A stretch of DNA of 64,000 bases from positions 1,488,001 through 1,552,000 of the forward strand of contig BSDZ01000101.1 in the NCBI GenBank assembly GCA_030268105.1, written 5' to 3'. This stretch comes from Volvox africanus. Lineage: Eukaryota; Chlorophyta; Chlorophyceae; Chlamydomonadales; Volvocaceae. Positions 42,619-54,780 of the stretch are shown here, one piece after another. Within the stretch, counting starts at the first letter, position 1; each line of letters starts with the position of its first letter. Made by a program: the position numbers and the translations under genes. The notes below the pieces were generated by a model. The model did no database searches. It had not been told where the DNA came from and was given only the letters and a program-made list of their open reading frames with translations.

Positions 42619-43718
42619 CTGAGAGGGGCGGATTGCCGGGCTGAAGCTCGCAAGTGACATCACTGAGCAGTTTTGTAAGGCCAAGGAGGAAGTCCTGCGA
42701 GAACTAGGTTGCCTCATCAGACGTCGGCATATTGCCCTGCTGTCTCTTCCTTGACTGGCGGCTTTATGTGCTTGCACTTTGGAAATTCGCACGACTTTCC
42801 ATGGGAGCAGCGCCCTGCCGGGGACCTCCTGAGACGACTGGCTGGGTGGCTCCCCCACTTCTTGCCACTCCGAATGCGTTCCAGGTCGCGCTTTAAGGTA
42901 TATCAGCGTGTATAAGGATCTGACTTTGGGGATTTGGGGGTCAGCGTTAGATTCGGGAGCCCATGGCAGGGAAATGCACGTGAATCCAGCTTCCTTATCG
43001 ATGAATTGCCGGGGTTGCCTTCGGTGCTGGAAAAATTTACATACCAATATATGAGTATGGAAGTTTGGAAGATGCAAGCACAATACCCAAACAGCCCAGG
43101 GCGAGGGCATACGTACATCGAACAGCAGGAGTAAAACGTCATGCTGGGCTTGCGTGGCCTGCGCCTGTCACTCTCTAATCACTCCTGTGTGTCCATTAAT
43201 GCTTTAAGTTTATATTCCCTTCCTGAGCAAAAATTTTCCGTCCAAGGATCCAAAAATACGAGCCGCAACGTGTACGGCTAAAGATGCTTGCCCACGGGCT
43301 TTGTTTGGTGCTGGCCCATAGCCATTTTTTAAGTCATAAATTTCAGTTGGGTACTAGCTACATCATTTATCCATGCGATTCTTGGCTTGGCATCAACATG
43401 CCACTTTTGTAGTAAAGCTAAGCAACCATCATGGCGGAAGGAAAGTTTTGGCGTTCAGTACCTGTAATCTTGGTAAATCACCTTCCTGTTAGATATTGCT
43501 TCTTTATGTATATTTTTTCTCTAGTTACGTTTAATGTGTTGACACGCGGCAAGGAGTTGACTAATAACGACGCCTTCCCCAACAGCTCGCACAGGCAAGG
43601 AGGGCAAGGAGCGGCTTTATTCCATATATTTGGCTTAATATATAGGCTTATATTTGTCTGATGTATATTCGTCTTTATACGCTTGGTTGTGTGTTCAGTA
43701 AGACAACTAGATATGTGT
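42619..43718. other. Divergent intergenic region
   Basis: Separates the minus-strand gene at 41.9-42.6 kb from the plus-strand Asn/Ser-rich gene. It may contain 5' exons of the former: 42.66-42.75 kb has overlapping open frames on both strands, the plus one reading AKEEVLRELGCLIRRRHIAL. No model could be supported. Confidence 0.35.
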
Positions 43719-44948
43719 ATGGGATGTGCGCTGTCAACAAACGCCGCTGCCGCCAGGGTCAACTCGACGAAGTGTGGCGGTGTGCATAAAATCTCGGGTG
43801 CGGTCTATGATGCACCTGCTGGAGATCGGCGGGTCTCAGGTACGGCATTCTTCATGGAGGGCTTGGATTATCGCAGCCGAATTCATATCAATAATCTGAT
43901 CCTTCCTCCAACCCTTCTCGCATGATTCTAACCTGTTTATATAACGGATGGTCCAGTGAGGTTCTTGAAGACGGCCGAGGGCGGCGTCAGGGATGAAGGG
44001 CAGAAGTCTCCACCGTCACTGAACAACTCCAGCAGCAATAGCACCCACTTTGGCAGTGTCAAGGAAGACGCAGATGGGAAATCGGATGTGCCAGTGCAAG
44101 ATCCTCTAAGTAATGGCACGGTCAGTGTTGTTGGCACCAACGGCGACGACAGCAGCAATAGTGGCGAAAACGGGTTATTGCGGACGGCAGGGAGCAATAG
44201 CGGGCGCGTTCATGATGATAGCATTAGCGGTGTAAACGGCAAAAAACCAAGCAATGGCAACGGCGGTTATATCAACAGCTCTGGTAACAGCAATAGGTAT
44301 GGCAACGGGAATATGTACGATAACTCTTACGAAAATTCTAATGGTAACAGCAACGGTAACGGTAATCGCAGTCAAAGCAGCAGCAGAAATGCAAATGAAA
44401 CTCCCAACGATGACACCAACAGCAACGCCCACGTTAATGCCAACGATAACAGCAATGATGGAGGAAAATTACACGACACCGATCTCAGTAAGGAAGTCGG
44501 TGACACAACCGCCCGTACCAGCGACAGTGCTGACGCTACTGCGAATGCTCACACTGACACCAAAACCAACGAAAGCGTCAACGGAAAAGCTAGGGAAACG
44601 GAGGACAGGAAAGCTAAAGGCAATTTCAGCGTCAACGCCAGCGGTAACGACTCACCGCAGAGTCAGAATGGCCGTCACGCTGGCGGGAATGGTGTCAATA
44701 GCACCCGCGTCAATGGGACACAATCCACAACACCGCAACGACAAGGCAACAACATGACGACTAACGCCGAAGGAATGAAGCATTGGCGCACTGGCCAAAG
44801 CGTGAGTGAAGCGGACAGTCCGAAGCCGCCATTCTCACTGCGGTTGGCCAGGACGGGCAGATCCTCCGAGTCTGGACTACTGCGATCTGGGTGGCTGCAG
44901 GTGAACGCATTTCCCATTATGCATTTAGGTATAAATACGCTTAATTAA
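43719..44948 (+). CDS. Asn/Ser-rich protein with possible N-myristoylation site
   Basis: Two exons, 43719-43839 and 43957-44948, join in phase and give 370 residues. The N-terminus MGCALSTNAAAARVNSTKCG fits an N-myristoylation (Gly2) plus palmitoylation (Cys3) signal; a second in-frame ATG six bases earlier would abolish it. The middle, about residues 80-270, is low-complexity, dominated by Asn, Ser, Gly, Asp and Thr (for example NSNGNGNRSQSSSRNANE). Many N-x-S/T sequons occur, but without a signal peptide they are probably not glycosylated. The end reads PPFSLRLARTGRSSESGLLR. The gene may continue by splicing near 44887-44900 into a stretch at 45215-45300 (MPLVQNLTIGESLDNNSGGH). Function is unknown; a membrane-tethered regulatory protein is a guess. 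Confidence 0.5.
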
Positions 44949-45589
44949 AATCTTATTATTTGATGTTTTTGGAAATAAAATCCCTGTTTTATGAAGTTTT
45001 TTATTCTTCTTGAAAAATAATATCTTAGTTTTACACCACGCTGGTGCGTCATTCGGTTGCCTGGTCACCTTATGCCGTTCATTGTTCATCACCATCATCA
45101 ACAGCACCGGCACTACCACCACTACCACCACCACCACGACCACCGATGGCTTATATCTTTGTTTCTCGAGTGTGATAATGATTGTTGTCATGCTGCCGTA
45201 ACTTTACGAAATGAGTAGTGCGCCCATGCCGCTGGTCCAAAACCTGACCATCGGCGAATCGCTCGACAACAACAGCGGTGGGCACATGCAGAGATGCGTG
45301 TTTTTTGTATGTGACAGGATACAAGGCAAGGCCTCGGTGCACATAGCTGGCTCTGTGCGTGGGCGTGTGTCTGTCTGTCTCTTTCTCATTCTCCCTCTCG
45401 CTCCCTCCCTCCCATATACCGGCCGTTTCCACCTCCATCTTCCCGAACCAAGTGCCAAGGGTATACGCTTCCCATACAACTCTTTCCTCAAGGAAGTGAC
45501 TTTTGCGGGTACCCCAATTCCCTTTCCTTCATCCCATACGATGGCAAAGATCGAACAAGCAATATTTACAACGGGATTCGCGTGTGCAG
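44949..45589. other. Region between Asn/Ser-rich gene and SRCR gene 2
   Basis: Contains an ACC/CAC-rich repeat (about 45100-45140) and an open plus-strand stretch at 45211-45310 (SSAPMPLVQNLTIGESLDNN) that looks coding. It could be a third exon of the Asn/Ser-rich gene or a 5' exon of SRCR gene 2. A pyrimidine-rich tract follows at 45370-45430. Confidence 0.4.
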
Positions 45590-48546
45590 GGGTCCGCTGA
45601 CGGGGGCCTCAATTGGGGCTCGGTCTGCTTCCAGACTTTCGGAGTGGCGGAGGCAACCGTGGCGTGTCGCCAGATGGCGCTGGGGCCCCTTGGGCTTCCG
45701 CTTACAGCTTCCTGGAGCGGCTTCGCAGCGGGAGTTCCATGGCCGCTGGCTGACGAGATGGAGACGCTCCTAAATGTGCAGGTGCGGAGAGGTGGGTGCT
45801 GACGGGTCGGGCACGGGTGTTGTGAGGCCGGGGTCTTGCTGCACGCATGGGTATGACTATATCGGATGCCGAATTAATAAATAAACTTTTGCAACAGATT
45901 TGAAGGTATAGACTGTTCCTGCAAAGGAAAAACGTTCCTCCGGGTGCGGGTTTGAGCCCACGGGTTTGAGCCCACTGGCGCGGGACTGGGGGTGCGGATG
46001 TGTGGCCCGAGGACATGGGCGGCGCCTTTTAGTGCATCGCCTATCACCATGTGATGAAGTGGCCTCCGACGGATGAAAGTGCTTCCCATCTCTCCTCATA
46101 TAAGACCCTCATATAAGACATACCGCGCACCGCCACGGCCCCGTCCGCCATGTTATGGTACAATTGACTTGCTATGCCTGCACAGCACTGCACTGGGACA
46201 GAGTCAAGTCTGGAGGATTGCGCTCGGCTGCCTTGGGGCAAGCAGGCCTGTGTTGGAGATGAGGGCGTTGCGGGCGTTGTGTGCCTGGCAGACATTGATG
46301 CCGTAACGAGCGCTGCAGTCCACCCAGTCCGCTTGACTGGCGGCAGCTCTCCGGAATGTGGGATCGTGGAGATCGCCCTAGGAGATGGGCTCTGGGGCAC
46401 AGTATGCGTCGCACCCTCCTCCGCCTCTTCTTCTTCCTCATCCTCTACTGCGGCGGCTTCGGCATCCGGGTCGGCAGCACCGCTGCCTTCAAACCGTACT
46501 CATCCACAAGCGCAGAAGGGGAAGCCCGCCACAATTGCCGCCGCTGCGAGCGTGGTGTGCCGGCAGCTTGGCTATACTGGCGGATGGCTAATTGACTCTG
46601 CCATCGCCTCCGCCTATGCCTCTGTGCCCACCACGGCTGCCCAAAGAATGCTACCCATATTATCTGGTATGGCATGTCAGGGCAAAGAATCGTCTTTGCT
46701 GAGATGTGATCACGACGGCTGGGGGGACCCGAGTGCATGCAGCAACGCAGGGGCCGGGGGACGGATGATGGCCGTTGAGTGTTACGGGGCAGGCAGCTCG
46801 CGTCCGCCGCCCGCATACCCACCCCACTATCACCATCATCTTCACGTGCCGATAGAGGCTGAACCATCACCGATGATCCCGCCGACAGCTCGCCTACTGC
46901 CGTCGTACGCGCCGGTAGAGAACGAGCCGCCGACGCCAACGCCCCGTCCGGCGCCGTCGTACGCGCCGATAGAGAACGAGCCGCCGACGCCAACGCCCCG
47001 TCCGCCGCCGTCGTACGCGCCGGTAGAGAACGAGCCGCCGACGCCAACGCCCCGTCCGCAGCCGTCGTACGCGCCGGTAGAGAACGAGCCGCCGACGCCA
47101 ACGCCCCGTCCGCAGCCGTCGTACGCGCCGGTAGAGAACGAGCCGCCAACGCCGACGCCCCGTCCGCCGCCCTCGTACGCGCCGGTAGAGGACGAGCCGT
47201 CGCCGGCCCCAGCCGTGCCGGCGACGCCACCGTTGGCGTTGCCGTCACCCAGTCGAACTCCTGACGCGCCAGTTGCACAGCTACTTTCATCGCCCCGTCC
47301 ATCTCCCGACACGCCACCCATCCCATCACCTATGCCCGAGCCTCCATCGCCAAAGCCACCGCCGGTGCCGCTATCGTCCTCTTCTCCACCGCCCATGCGC
47401 CTGCCGCCGCTGGTCACAGTTCTGGTGGCCATATCAAGCAACCCGTGGGAAGCTCCTTCTGGCGTGGGATTTGCCACGGTAAGAACGACAGACCCTGCCC
47501 GGCCGTCCCATGCTGTATGCTGCCACGGTGCTTGCCCTGCTCTGCCACTTGGGTCCCATCGTTGAATCGCATCCATACCTTCCTTACCTATCCCTTGCCA
47601 TATACGACAGGTAAACGCTTCCCTCAAAACCGCGAAACATCTTCAGATGAGTCCAATTATACATTAGCATTTACCTCAGCACCACGTACAATTATGAAAC
47701 AAATTGTCGACACCCAAATGTCAGGTCGCAACCACCGGTGGCCTCCCCACCTGGAGCTACCTCTGCGGCGACACGTGGTCCGGCTGGGACGCCAATGCCG
47801 CGAACGTGGCCTGCCGCCAGGCAGGTTACCCCGCTGGTGGCGAGCCGCTGCGCATCTGGCGCGACGGTGCGCTACCTCTGCTGCTGCCCGGCGTTATTAC
47901 ATGCAACGGCAACGAAGCGTCGTTGGCGGCTTGCGACTTGGCGGCTCCGCCAGGTGCCATTGACGCGTGGATGCTTGGCGGCTATGGCGGCGGGGGCCCA
48001 GCCGCCGCAGCGGCGCCTGGCAGCACCTGCCAGGCCCTCGCCGGCGTCCGCTGCCGTGGCAAGGCCGCCACGCGGACCAATGTCGTTCTTCGCACGGCGG
48101 CTGCGCCACTGCCCTCTGGTACCACCGTTGCCATCAGCAGTGGCGACGGGTCCATTTCCGGTGTATGGTACGGCAACAGCGCTGGCGCCGCCGGCAAGGT
48201 CTACCTGGCGCGCTTGGAGGCTTCCATCGGGAACGGTCCCTTTGGTGCGGTTTGCAGTGAAGAGGGCTTCGACGATGTAGCCGCGGCGGTAGCATGTCGC
48301 ACACTTGGCTATCCAGCTGGCGGCGTCAAGTTCCAGCATGGCGCGCCGAATGGGCAGCCCAACGAAGGCGCCATCACGCTGGACCCCACTTTGGACGCGC
48401 AGGGCAGCTTTTTGGGCACTCTGTCCAGCGTGCGGTGCAGCGGCACTGAGGGGAACTTTGGCGAGTGCGCATCCTGGCGGGCGTATCTGGCCTCAGACAT
48501 CATACCCTGTCGGGCGGCAGCGTGGGTAGTCTGCATGGTTTCGTGA
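45590..48546 (+). CDS. Large SRCR-domain protein with Pro-rich repeats (SRCR gene 2), 5' end unresolved
   Basis: Three exons recovered in phase: 45590-45781, 46186-47478, 47725-48546 (768 residues plus stop); the N-terminal exon or exons and any signal peptide were not found. Domains: SRCR-a across exons 1-2 (GLNWGSVCFQTFGVAEATVA, CRQMALG, CTGTESSLEDCARLPWG); SRCR-b (VRLTGGSSPECGIVEIALGD, GLWGTVC, a Ser/Ala insert, CRQLGYTGG, MACQGKESSLLRCDHDGWGD); a Pro-rich stalk with five 18-residue repeats of PSYAPVENEPPTPTPRP; SRCR-c (TWSYLCGDTWSGWDANAA, CRQAGYPAGGEPLRIW) and SRCR-d (GPFGAVCSEEGFDDVAAAVA, CRTLGYPAGG, FLGTLSSVRCSGTEG). The C-terminus ends PCRAAAWVVCMVS, as in SRCR gene 1. There is no transmembrane segment in the recovered part. 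Probably an extracellular matrix or cell-surface protein; ligand unknown. Confidence 0.8.
46900..47223 (+). repeat. 54-bp coding minisatellite (18-residue Pro-rich unit)
   Basis: Five nearly identical 54-bp units (46900-47169), each encoding PSYAPVENEPPTPTPRP plus P, Q or A, and a sixth degenerate unit (47170-47223). One unit has Ile for Val. High DNA identity between units indicates recent expansion or homogenisation. Confidence 0.95.
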
Positions 48547-51104
48547 GGTGGGGAGGTGGGGAACCCAGTACACAGCAGTCGAACCACTGTCCGGTCCTGA
48601 ACTGATCCGCTGCAGCTGCCTAGCAGCTCACCAAAGATGCGGAGTAGCCGTGTAGCACCGTATCAATAGGGCGCCAAGCGTGCGGCGCACCACCGATTCC
48701 TAATGCAGCAGTCCACCAATAACATGCGGCAGCCGCAGCCGCTTGTCATGTGGACAGCGCGCCGAATTAGGGCGCCTGTCACCGGCCCTCCTGGGCTTAC
48801 CGGTCGATACCGGCCCTGTGGTCAGCACAGGTAACCGCATATGTCAAATTATCAATATACGCGGATAAATGGCGGTCGCTGTATCCGCATTTCACATTTG
48901 TGTGGTGCGTACCAGGAAGTGCCACTGTATATTAAAGTATGCGCACGTATTGACTTGAATTAGGCAGCTAGCACATCATATGCGTGCTTTTGTAGTTATG
49001 TGTATGTGAAAAGCAATCGTTTCGGATTTCGTCAGTGCATGATGGGTGTATGGCGTCTGTGTGGAAATGTTACGTTCGCACCCGATCCACTCGACTTTCT
49101 GGGCTTTATGGGCCGTATGGGTTCGTAATTAGCTCCATAGCGCAGTAGCAAGAACGTGCAGCACCGCGGTTGTGCAGCTCACAGTGGCGCAGTCGTACAG
49201 TACCTCATAATGGCGCAGTAGCGCGCGCACACTACCGCGTTACGGTTCTTGTGTGGTAGTGTCAGCAGGGGTGAGATACCAGCTGTACCTGCAATGGGGG
49301 AAACGCTATACGTCAGGTGTGTACGGTATCTTGAGTGATGCAGTGATGTGCTCACTAACATTCAGCCAGGTCGGTCACCGATTGCTGAATGCATAGTCAA
49401 CTGTCATGCGGGATGTGGATCAACCCATGTGATCGTCGTGGCAATCAACGTTTATTTGCGGTGTCGGACCTAGGAGATACAGTCCCTACTCGCTGTAGCT
49501 GCCCTTTGAGGCCGTTCAGCAGTGTACCGACGCTACTCACAAGTCCAGTTGGTCGGTGATGGCGGTAACGGTGACGGTGACAATGATGGTGGCGGTGGAA
49601 GAGTCCCTCATGACATGTGGAGAGCCCCCTATACCACCACACGTACGTTTCGTATGCCTTGGCATGGGGAAACACACACTCACACCCGCATCTATTAGTC
49701 TATAGTCTAGTCTACATCCTCCTCCAAGATTTTGAAATAGCCCTTCCCCAATGAGTCACAGTCACATTCATTTGGGATTTGTTAGAAGATCTGATGCGGA
49801 AAGTGGGGCAGCGGCCATGCCTCTCGCAGCGTGACGTCTGGGAAATGGGGAACGGGATTCCTGTTCTGCAGAGCGTGTAGCATGGATGAACTCGACGGAC
49901 AGGATCATGGACCTGCGTTTGGGGGCGGCTTCGAAAGCGGAATTGGTTATAAAGAGAGTGTATTGCGCTCCCAATGTGAGTACCATACATCAAACCGGAA
50001 GGTGTGCAAAATCTTAGGATCTTCTTACACTGATCTTCTAGCTCTACGATGTCTCCAGATGAATTTCGTCGCGTGGCGCGATCAGGGGTTTCCTGTCACT
50101 ATTGAAGTTTGTCAGCAAATACCAGCCATGTAGGAGCCTTCGCCGCCCCACACGAGACATCCAATTAGCCAAGTATAGGTCAGCAGGCGGCCAACATGTT
50201 ATGGAAACTGTGCCTGTCCAGGCTGCTATTGGAACGCTATATAAGTGCGCTTCATAATCTGGTGGAAAGTGGATCCTAATCGTCAGTATGGTACCGAAAG
50301 AATGCAAACGGCTTTTGCAGTCCTGCTGAACACTGTTTGCCAAGGAAGTCCACGCCCTGAACTATTACATAAGCGTGCCTTCGGGCGGGTAAAACGCCAA
50401 TGCCTGCTGCAGGGCGCAAGACTGAGAAATAAGTCATCAGGAGAATAAAATGGCCTACGTATGGCTGCCTCAGTGGTTCTCTGCCTGTGTTTGCGACGTC
50501 CCGTGGGACCATCGCCCTTGGATACGTCCATTACCAGTCAGAGGAGACTGTAAGTTCATACACGGTTGTAATGATTCCTTTTGCTTTCAGAAAGAACGAG
50601 CGTCATGGCCAAGAGCTTCACAGTCGATTCCGGGGGTTTCAAAGTAATTCCAAAAATAATAAGCCAAGCATCTTTTAGACTGCAACCTGAATGGACCATC
50701 TGGGTCTTATCTCTTATGATTCTGCTCATCGACGAACATCAGACATCCGCGCCAACCGCTTCCAACATAGAATTAGTGTATTCATGAGAAATATCTAATG
50801 TAATGTATATGAAATATGTTACACAACTCATATTTGACTGGTATCTTGCTGGATAAGGATAAATCCACGAGAATGCTGCCGTGCAGGTACGACATGACGA
50901 GGGGCTGAAATTCTACTATTGCCGCTTAAGCATCATGCTCAGGTACTTTTAGCAATCTGCACTCATTGTCAACCATCAGTGTATGTACATTGAGCAATAT
51001 GCAGGTGAGGTTGCGGATTACTGTAGGGTTGCGGGGTTGCTTATCCGGTCGTCCTTGAGAATTCTATTGACCTCTTCCTCCGCATCCTATGCCTGCAGAC
51101 CACC
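48547..51104. other. Intergenic region SRCR gene 2 - RCA
   Basis: No gene recognised. It holds the SRCR gene 2 3' UTR and the Rubisco activase promoter and 5' UTR. GCGCAGTAGC-type words repeat near 49.14-49.22 kb. A plus-strand frame at 49831-50133 has no recognisable motif. An ATG-free open stretch joins directly to the RCA start, so a 5' UTR intron ending at the CTGCAG before 51098 is possible. Confidence 0.4.
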
Positions 51105-54100
51105 ATGAAGAGCAGGTATGTTCTTATCTTATCTATCTGGGCATATCCGGTTGAATTTAGATAATATCTTTGCTTGCAAGGAAATTACACTTCGCAGATT
51201 TCTCATTGACAGTCATCTGCCTTTCTCCTTTACTTCCGCAGCGCCATTTCTGGCAAGCGTATGGGCAGTGCCCGCGTCGCCAACCGCAGCATGCGAAGGG
51301 TAAGGCTGCCGACTGACCGTTACCCAATTGCCAATATCTGCGACTTATGCACCCTTCCACCATCTTCTATCACACGGTGTAGGCCCAGCTTCAGGTTGTG
51401 GCTGCTAGCCGCTCCCAGATTGGCCGCTGGCGCAGTATTGACGCCGATAAGGACAGCTCGGACGACCAGGTGCGTGGACGTACGTTCTAAAACGCTGAAG
51501 TCTGTGATATGTCTGTAATAAACTTCGTAATATCTTTCGCTAGCGCATCCTCATAACATCGGCACAGGTCGCCACGAAGCGTCACTACATAAGTGCATGG
51601 TCTTTGAGCAGGATAACTGGTGTCTGCAATCTGTGTGTCTACTGTGTGGTATCTATTACCCTTGGATATACTTGTTTCAAAACTATGTGTTTTACCAAGA
51701 ATTGCGTGCAATTATCGCACCATCACATCTACCTGTGGTTCCCCATTTGTGCTCCCTGCAGCAAGACATCACCCGCGGCCGCGAAATGGTCGATGACCTC
51801 TTCCAGGGTGGCTTCGGCGCCGGTGGTACTCACAACGCCGTGCTCTCGTCGACTGAGTACCTGAGCCAGGCCCGTGCCTCCTTCAACAACATCGAGGATG
51901 GCTTCTATATCTCTCCTGCTTTCCTTGACAAGATGACGATCCACATCGCCAAGAACTTCATGGATTTGCCCAAGATCAAAGTCCCTCTCATTTTGGGCAT
52001 TTGGGGTGGCAAGGGTCAGGGCAAGACCTTCCAGGTACGGGATGGTATGGCGAGAGGAAGGTGCAGTAACGATTGGGAGTTCATTGCTTGTCGACAGTGG
52101 GGCACATTCATGTGAATCTGCAGGTTCGGAAAGAAAGCATTAGGCTGAGTGTACACGTGCTCGCATTTGTGACTGATATTCGTACTGTGTTTACGATTGT
52201 GCACGTTCACGTGCATTTCCTTTTTTCCACCCGGAACAGTGCGCTCTGGCGTACAAGAAGCTGGGCATCGCCCCCATTGTCATGTCGGCTGGTGAGCTGG
52301 AGTCCGGCAATGCCGGTGAGCCCGCCAAGCTCATTCGCACCCGCTATCGGGAGGTAAGATTGGAAAGAAACATTGGAACTGGGGCTTAAACATGAAATGA
52401 CAGCCGTTCTCTCCAGCATAGGTCAATTGAAGTGGGTTGGGCATCGCAAGATGCTTGAGGCGGATTCAGGAGGCGCAGGCGGACAGAATTATGCGGTACA
52501 TGGCATCACGGGGCGTGTGTTTTCGGATCACATCAAATTTCATCGGCTCAGTAACTGGGGATTTAGACAGTGGCTGAATTGTGATATGGGCCATTCCACA
52601 TGCATTTCCATCTAATGAAGCATTTTTTACCGCAACTAAACGACCGGAATTTCAACGAACTAAACTTGGCGCCGTTTTACAAAGGGCACTTGTTCTCTTT
52701 TCGTGGTATGAATGCATTGAGGTGCCCTGTGGCGCATTGTGCAATTCCCGCCCTCACTAGCGCCGCACCATACCTACTCCCAGGCTTACCCTCCTACGTG
52801 TCTGATCTAGTAGCATTAGCAACATTGCGTGAAGTTTCTACATTTGGGGATGTCTTCTGCATCTTCGGCCCTGACAGGCTTCTGACATCATCAAGAAGGG
52901 TAAGATGTGCTCTCTCTTCATCAACGATCTGGACGCTGGTGCTGGTCGCATGGGCGATACTACCCAGTACACCGTCAACAACCAGATGGTCAACGCCACC
53001 CTGATGAACATCGCCGATAACCCTACCAACGTGCAGCTGCCAGGTGTTTACAAGAACGAGGACATCCCCCGTGTGCCCATCGTCTGCACGGGTAACGACT
53101 TCTCGACTCTGTACGCCCCGCTTATCCGTGACGGCCGCATGGAGAAGTGAGTTTCCCTAAGGTCGTGTCCAATGTACGATTTTCAAAGTTTTATTGGTGC
53201 CGTTTGTGGCGCTTTGTGCGCCGTGTGACTGCGGTCGTGAGTTTGCACTTGGGCGTCGCTTGTGAAGGGTAACTAATTTGGGTAACTAATTTGGGTAACT
53301 AATTTGGGTAACTAATTTGGCCCTTCATCGGAGTATCATCGAAGTACTTCTGGGATGGGATGGGGTTTCCTCATCCATTCTTTGGACTATAGATGGTGAC
53401 CATAACCTCGTCGCCCCCATTACACCTGTCCTCTCGGGCCTTCGCATCTTATCACTCCCCCTTCTCGTCACTGTTCTCGTTCTTTCCTACGTGTGAACTT
53501 CTTGACTCGTGCACGAGACACAGGGGCCAAACTCTGTTGCGCGCCCTTCAGGAGGTACTTTCTCTTCACATTCGAGCTCTTCCTCCCTGTCCCCCAGGTA
53601 CTACTGGAACCCCACCCGCGAGGACCGCATCGGTGTGTGCATGGGTATCTTCCAGGAGGACAGCGTGCACCGTGGCGATGTTGAGCGCCTGGTGGACACC
53701 TTCCCTGGCCAGTCCATTGATTTCTTCGGTGCCCTGCGTGCCCGCGTCTATGATGACATGGTGAGTTCTGTATTCGCTATCCTTCCGCTGTATCTTGGTT
53801 CGCCATTGATACCTGTTGTGAGGGTTCGGGTGTACGCATGCTCGTGTGCGCGTATTGTAGGAGAGTGGGGGCATGAATTCCAACATCAAGGCTTACATCT
53901 GAGGGTCATGGTACCCCAGGACCTTCAGTTTTCAGTCTGACTCTCGTCGTGGTCCACGGTGTTGACCACGGCATTTCATTAAATGCGAATGATCTAGGCC
54001 GGCTTCTAACGATTCCGACGTAATGCTTGTTACACTTTCATCTTACCTCGGCACTCCGCCCCCTCTCATCCGCTCCCTAGGTTCGCAAGTGGATTGCTGA

Positions 54101-54542
54101 GGTCGGCATTGAGGGGATTGGCTCCAAGCTTGTGAACGGCAGGCAGAAGGTCTCCTTCCCTAAGGTCTCCATGTCCCTGGACGTGCTGCTGAAGTACGGC
54201 AAGGCTCTGGTGGATGAGCAGGAGAACGTCAAGCGCGTGCAGCTGGCCGACGCCTACCTGTCAGGTGAGTCAGCCAGATGAGCTATCCCGCTGGTTGTCG
54301 GTGTTTCATTGGTCGGACCGTACTCTACGTCGTATAGCCCACGCTCAAGCACTTACCTCATCATACCTCAGCGGATAGGTCAACATCAAATGTACAGCTT
54401 CCGTCATTTACAAGCCCATCGTAGTTCTTCGAATCTCACAGGTCCTTCATTTATTCCCACGTCCCGTGCTTTCATCTCCCTAGGTGCTGAGCTGGCCGGA
54501 GCTTCGGGTTCGTCCTTGCCGGAGGAGTACGCCCGCCGGTAA
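51105..54542 (+). CDS. RCA: Rubisco activase, chloroplast precursor
   Basis: Predicted 405 residues, against 408 in Chlamydomonas. AAA+ ATPase that removes inhibitory sugar phosphates from Rubisco in the chloroplast stroma or pyrenoid. Nine exons in phase: 51105-51115, 51242-51299, 51383-51469, 51762-52034, 52240-52353, 52878-53146, 53598-53760, 54081-54264, 54484-54542. A basic transit peptide ([20 protein letters not shown]) precedes [11 protein letters not shown]. Mature-protein landmarks: [18 protein letters not shown], Walker A GGKGQGKT (134-141), Walker B LFINDLD (194-200), [57 protein letters not shown], and the C-terminus [18 protein letters not shown]. It is the short form, without the redox-regulated Cys-containing extension of some plant isoforms. 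Start: Chlamydomonas uses an ATG four codons upstream; here that position is CTG (LQTT), so ATG 51105 is chosen. Intron 6 has a 13-bp tandem repeat. Confidence 0.97.
53268..53319. repeat. 13-bp tandem repeat, four perfect copies
   Basis: Four perfect copies of GGTAACTAATTTG in RCA intron 6 (53147-53597). Confidence 0.97.
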
Positions 54543-54775
54543 AGCCTGGTGATGGGCGAAGGGGAGAAGTGGGCTTTGCTTCTCAACCTCTGCTGGCGTT
54601 CAGCGGTGCTGGCTGTGACGAAGGAACTAAGCAAGGCAGAATTACTGGTGCTCGGAAATTTTGAGATATGCTTTCTGGGTCCGCTTTTGTGTCGGGCTGT
54701 GTCTGAAACCCTAAGGAGGCTACTACAAATTGCTTGCCGCGCTGCGTTTGTTGGATAGCTTGACCTCACACCGCA

Positions 54776-54780
54776 TGTAA
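54776..54780 (+). promoter_or_regulatory. Probable poly(A) signal of RCA
   Basis: TGTAA 234 bases after the RCA stop codon, a typical volvocine 3' UTR length. Confidence 0.6.

Noticed and set aside
44175..44757. Open frames on both strands across the Asn/Ser-rich exon
   Set aside because: Products of AAC/AGC-rich low complexity; only the plus frame from 43957 joins in phase to an upstream exon with a start codon.
46445..47627. Long minus-strand open frames with Gly-rich repeats opposite SRCR gene 2
   Set aside because: Antisense of the Pro-rich coding repeat; the plus strand has SRCR domains and in-phase splice sites.
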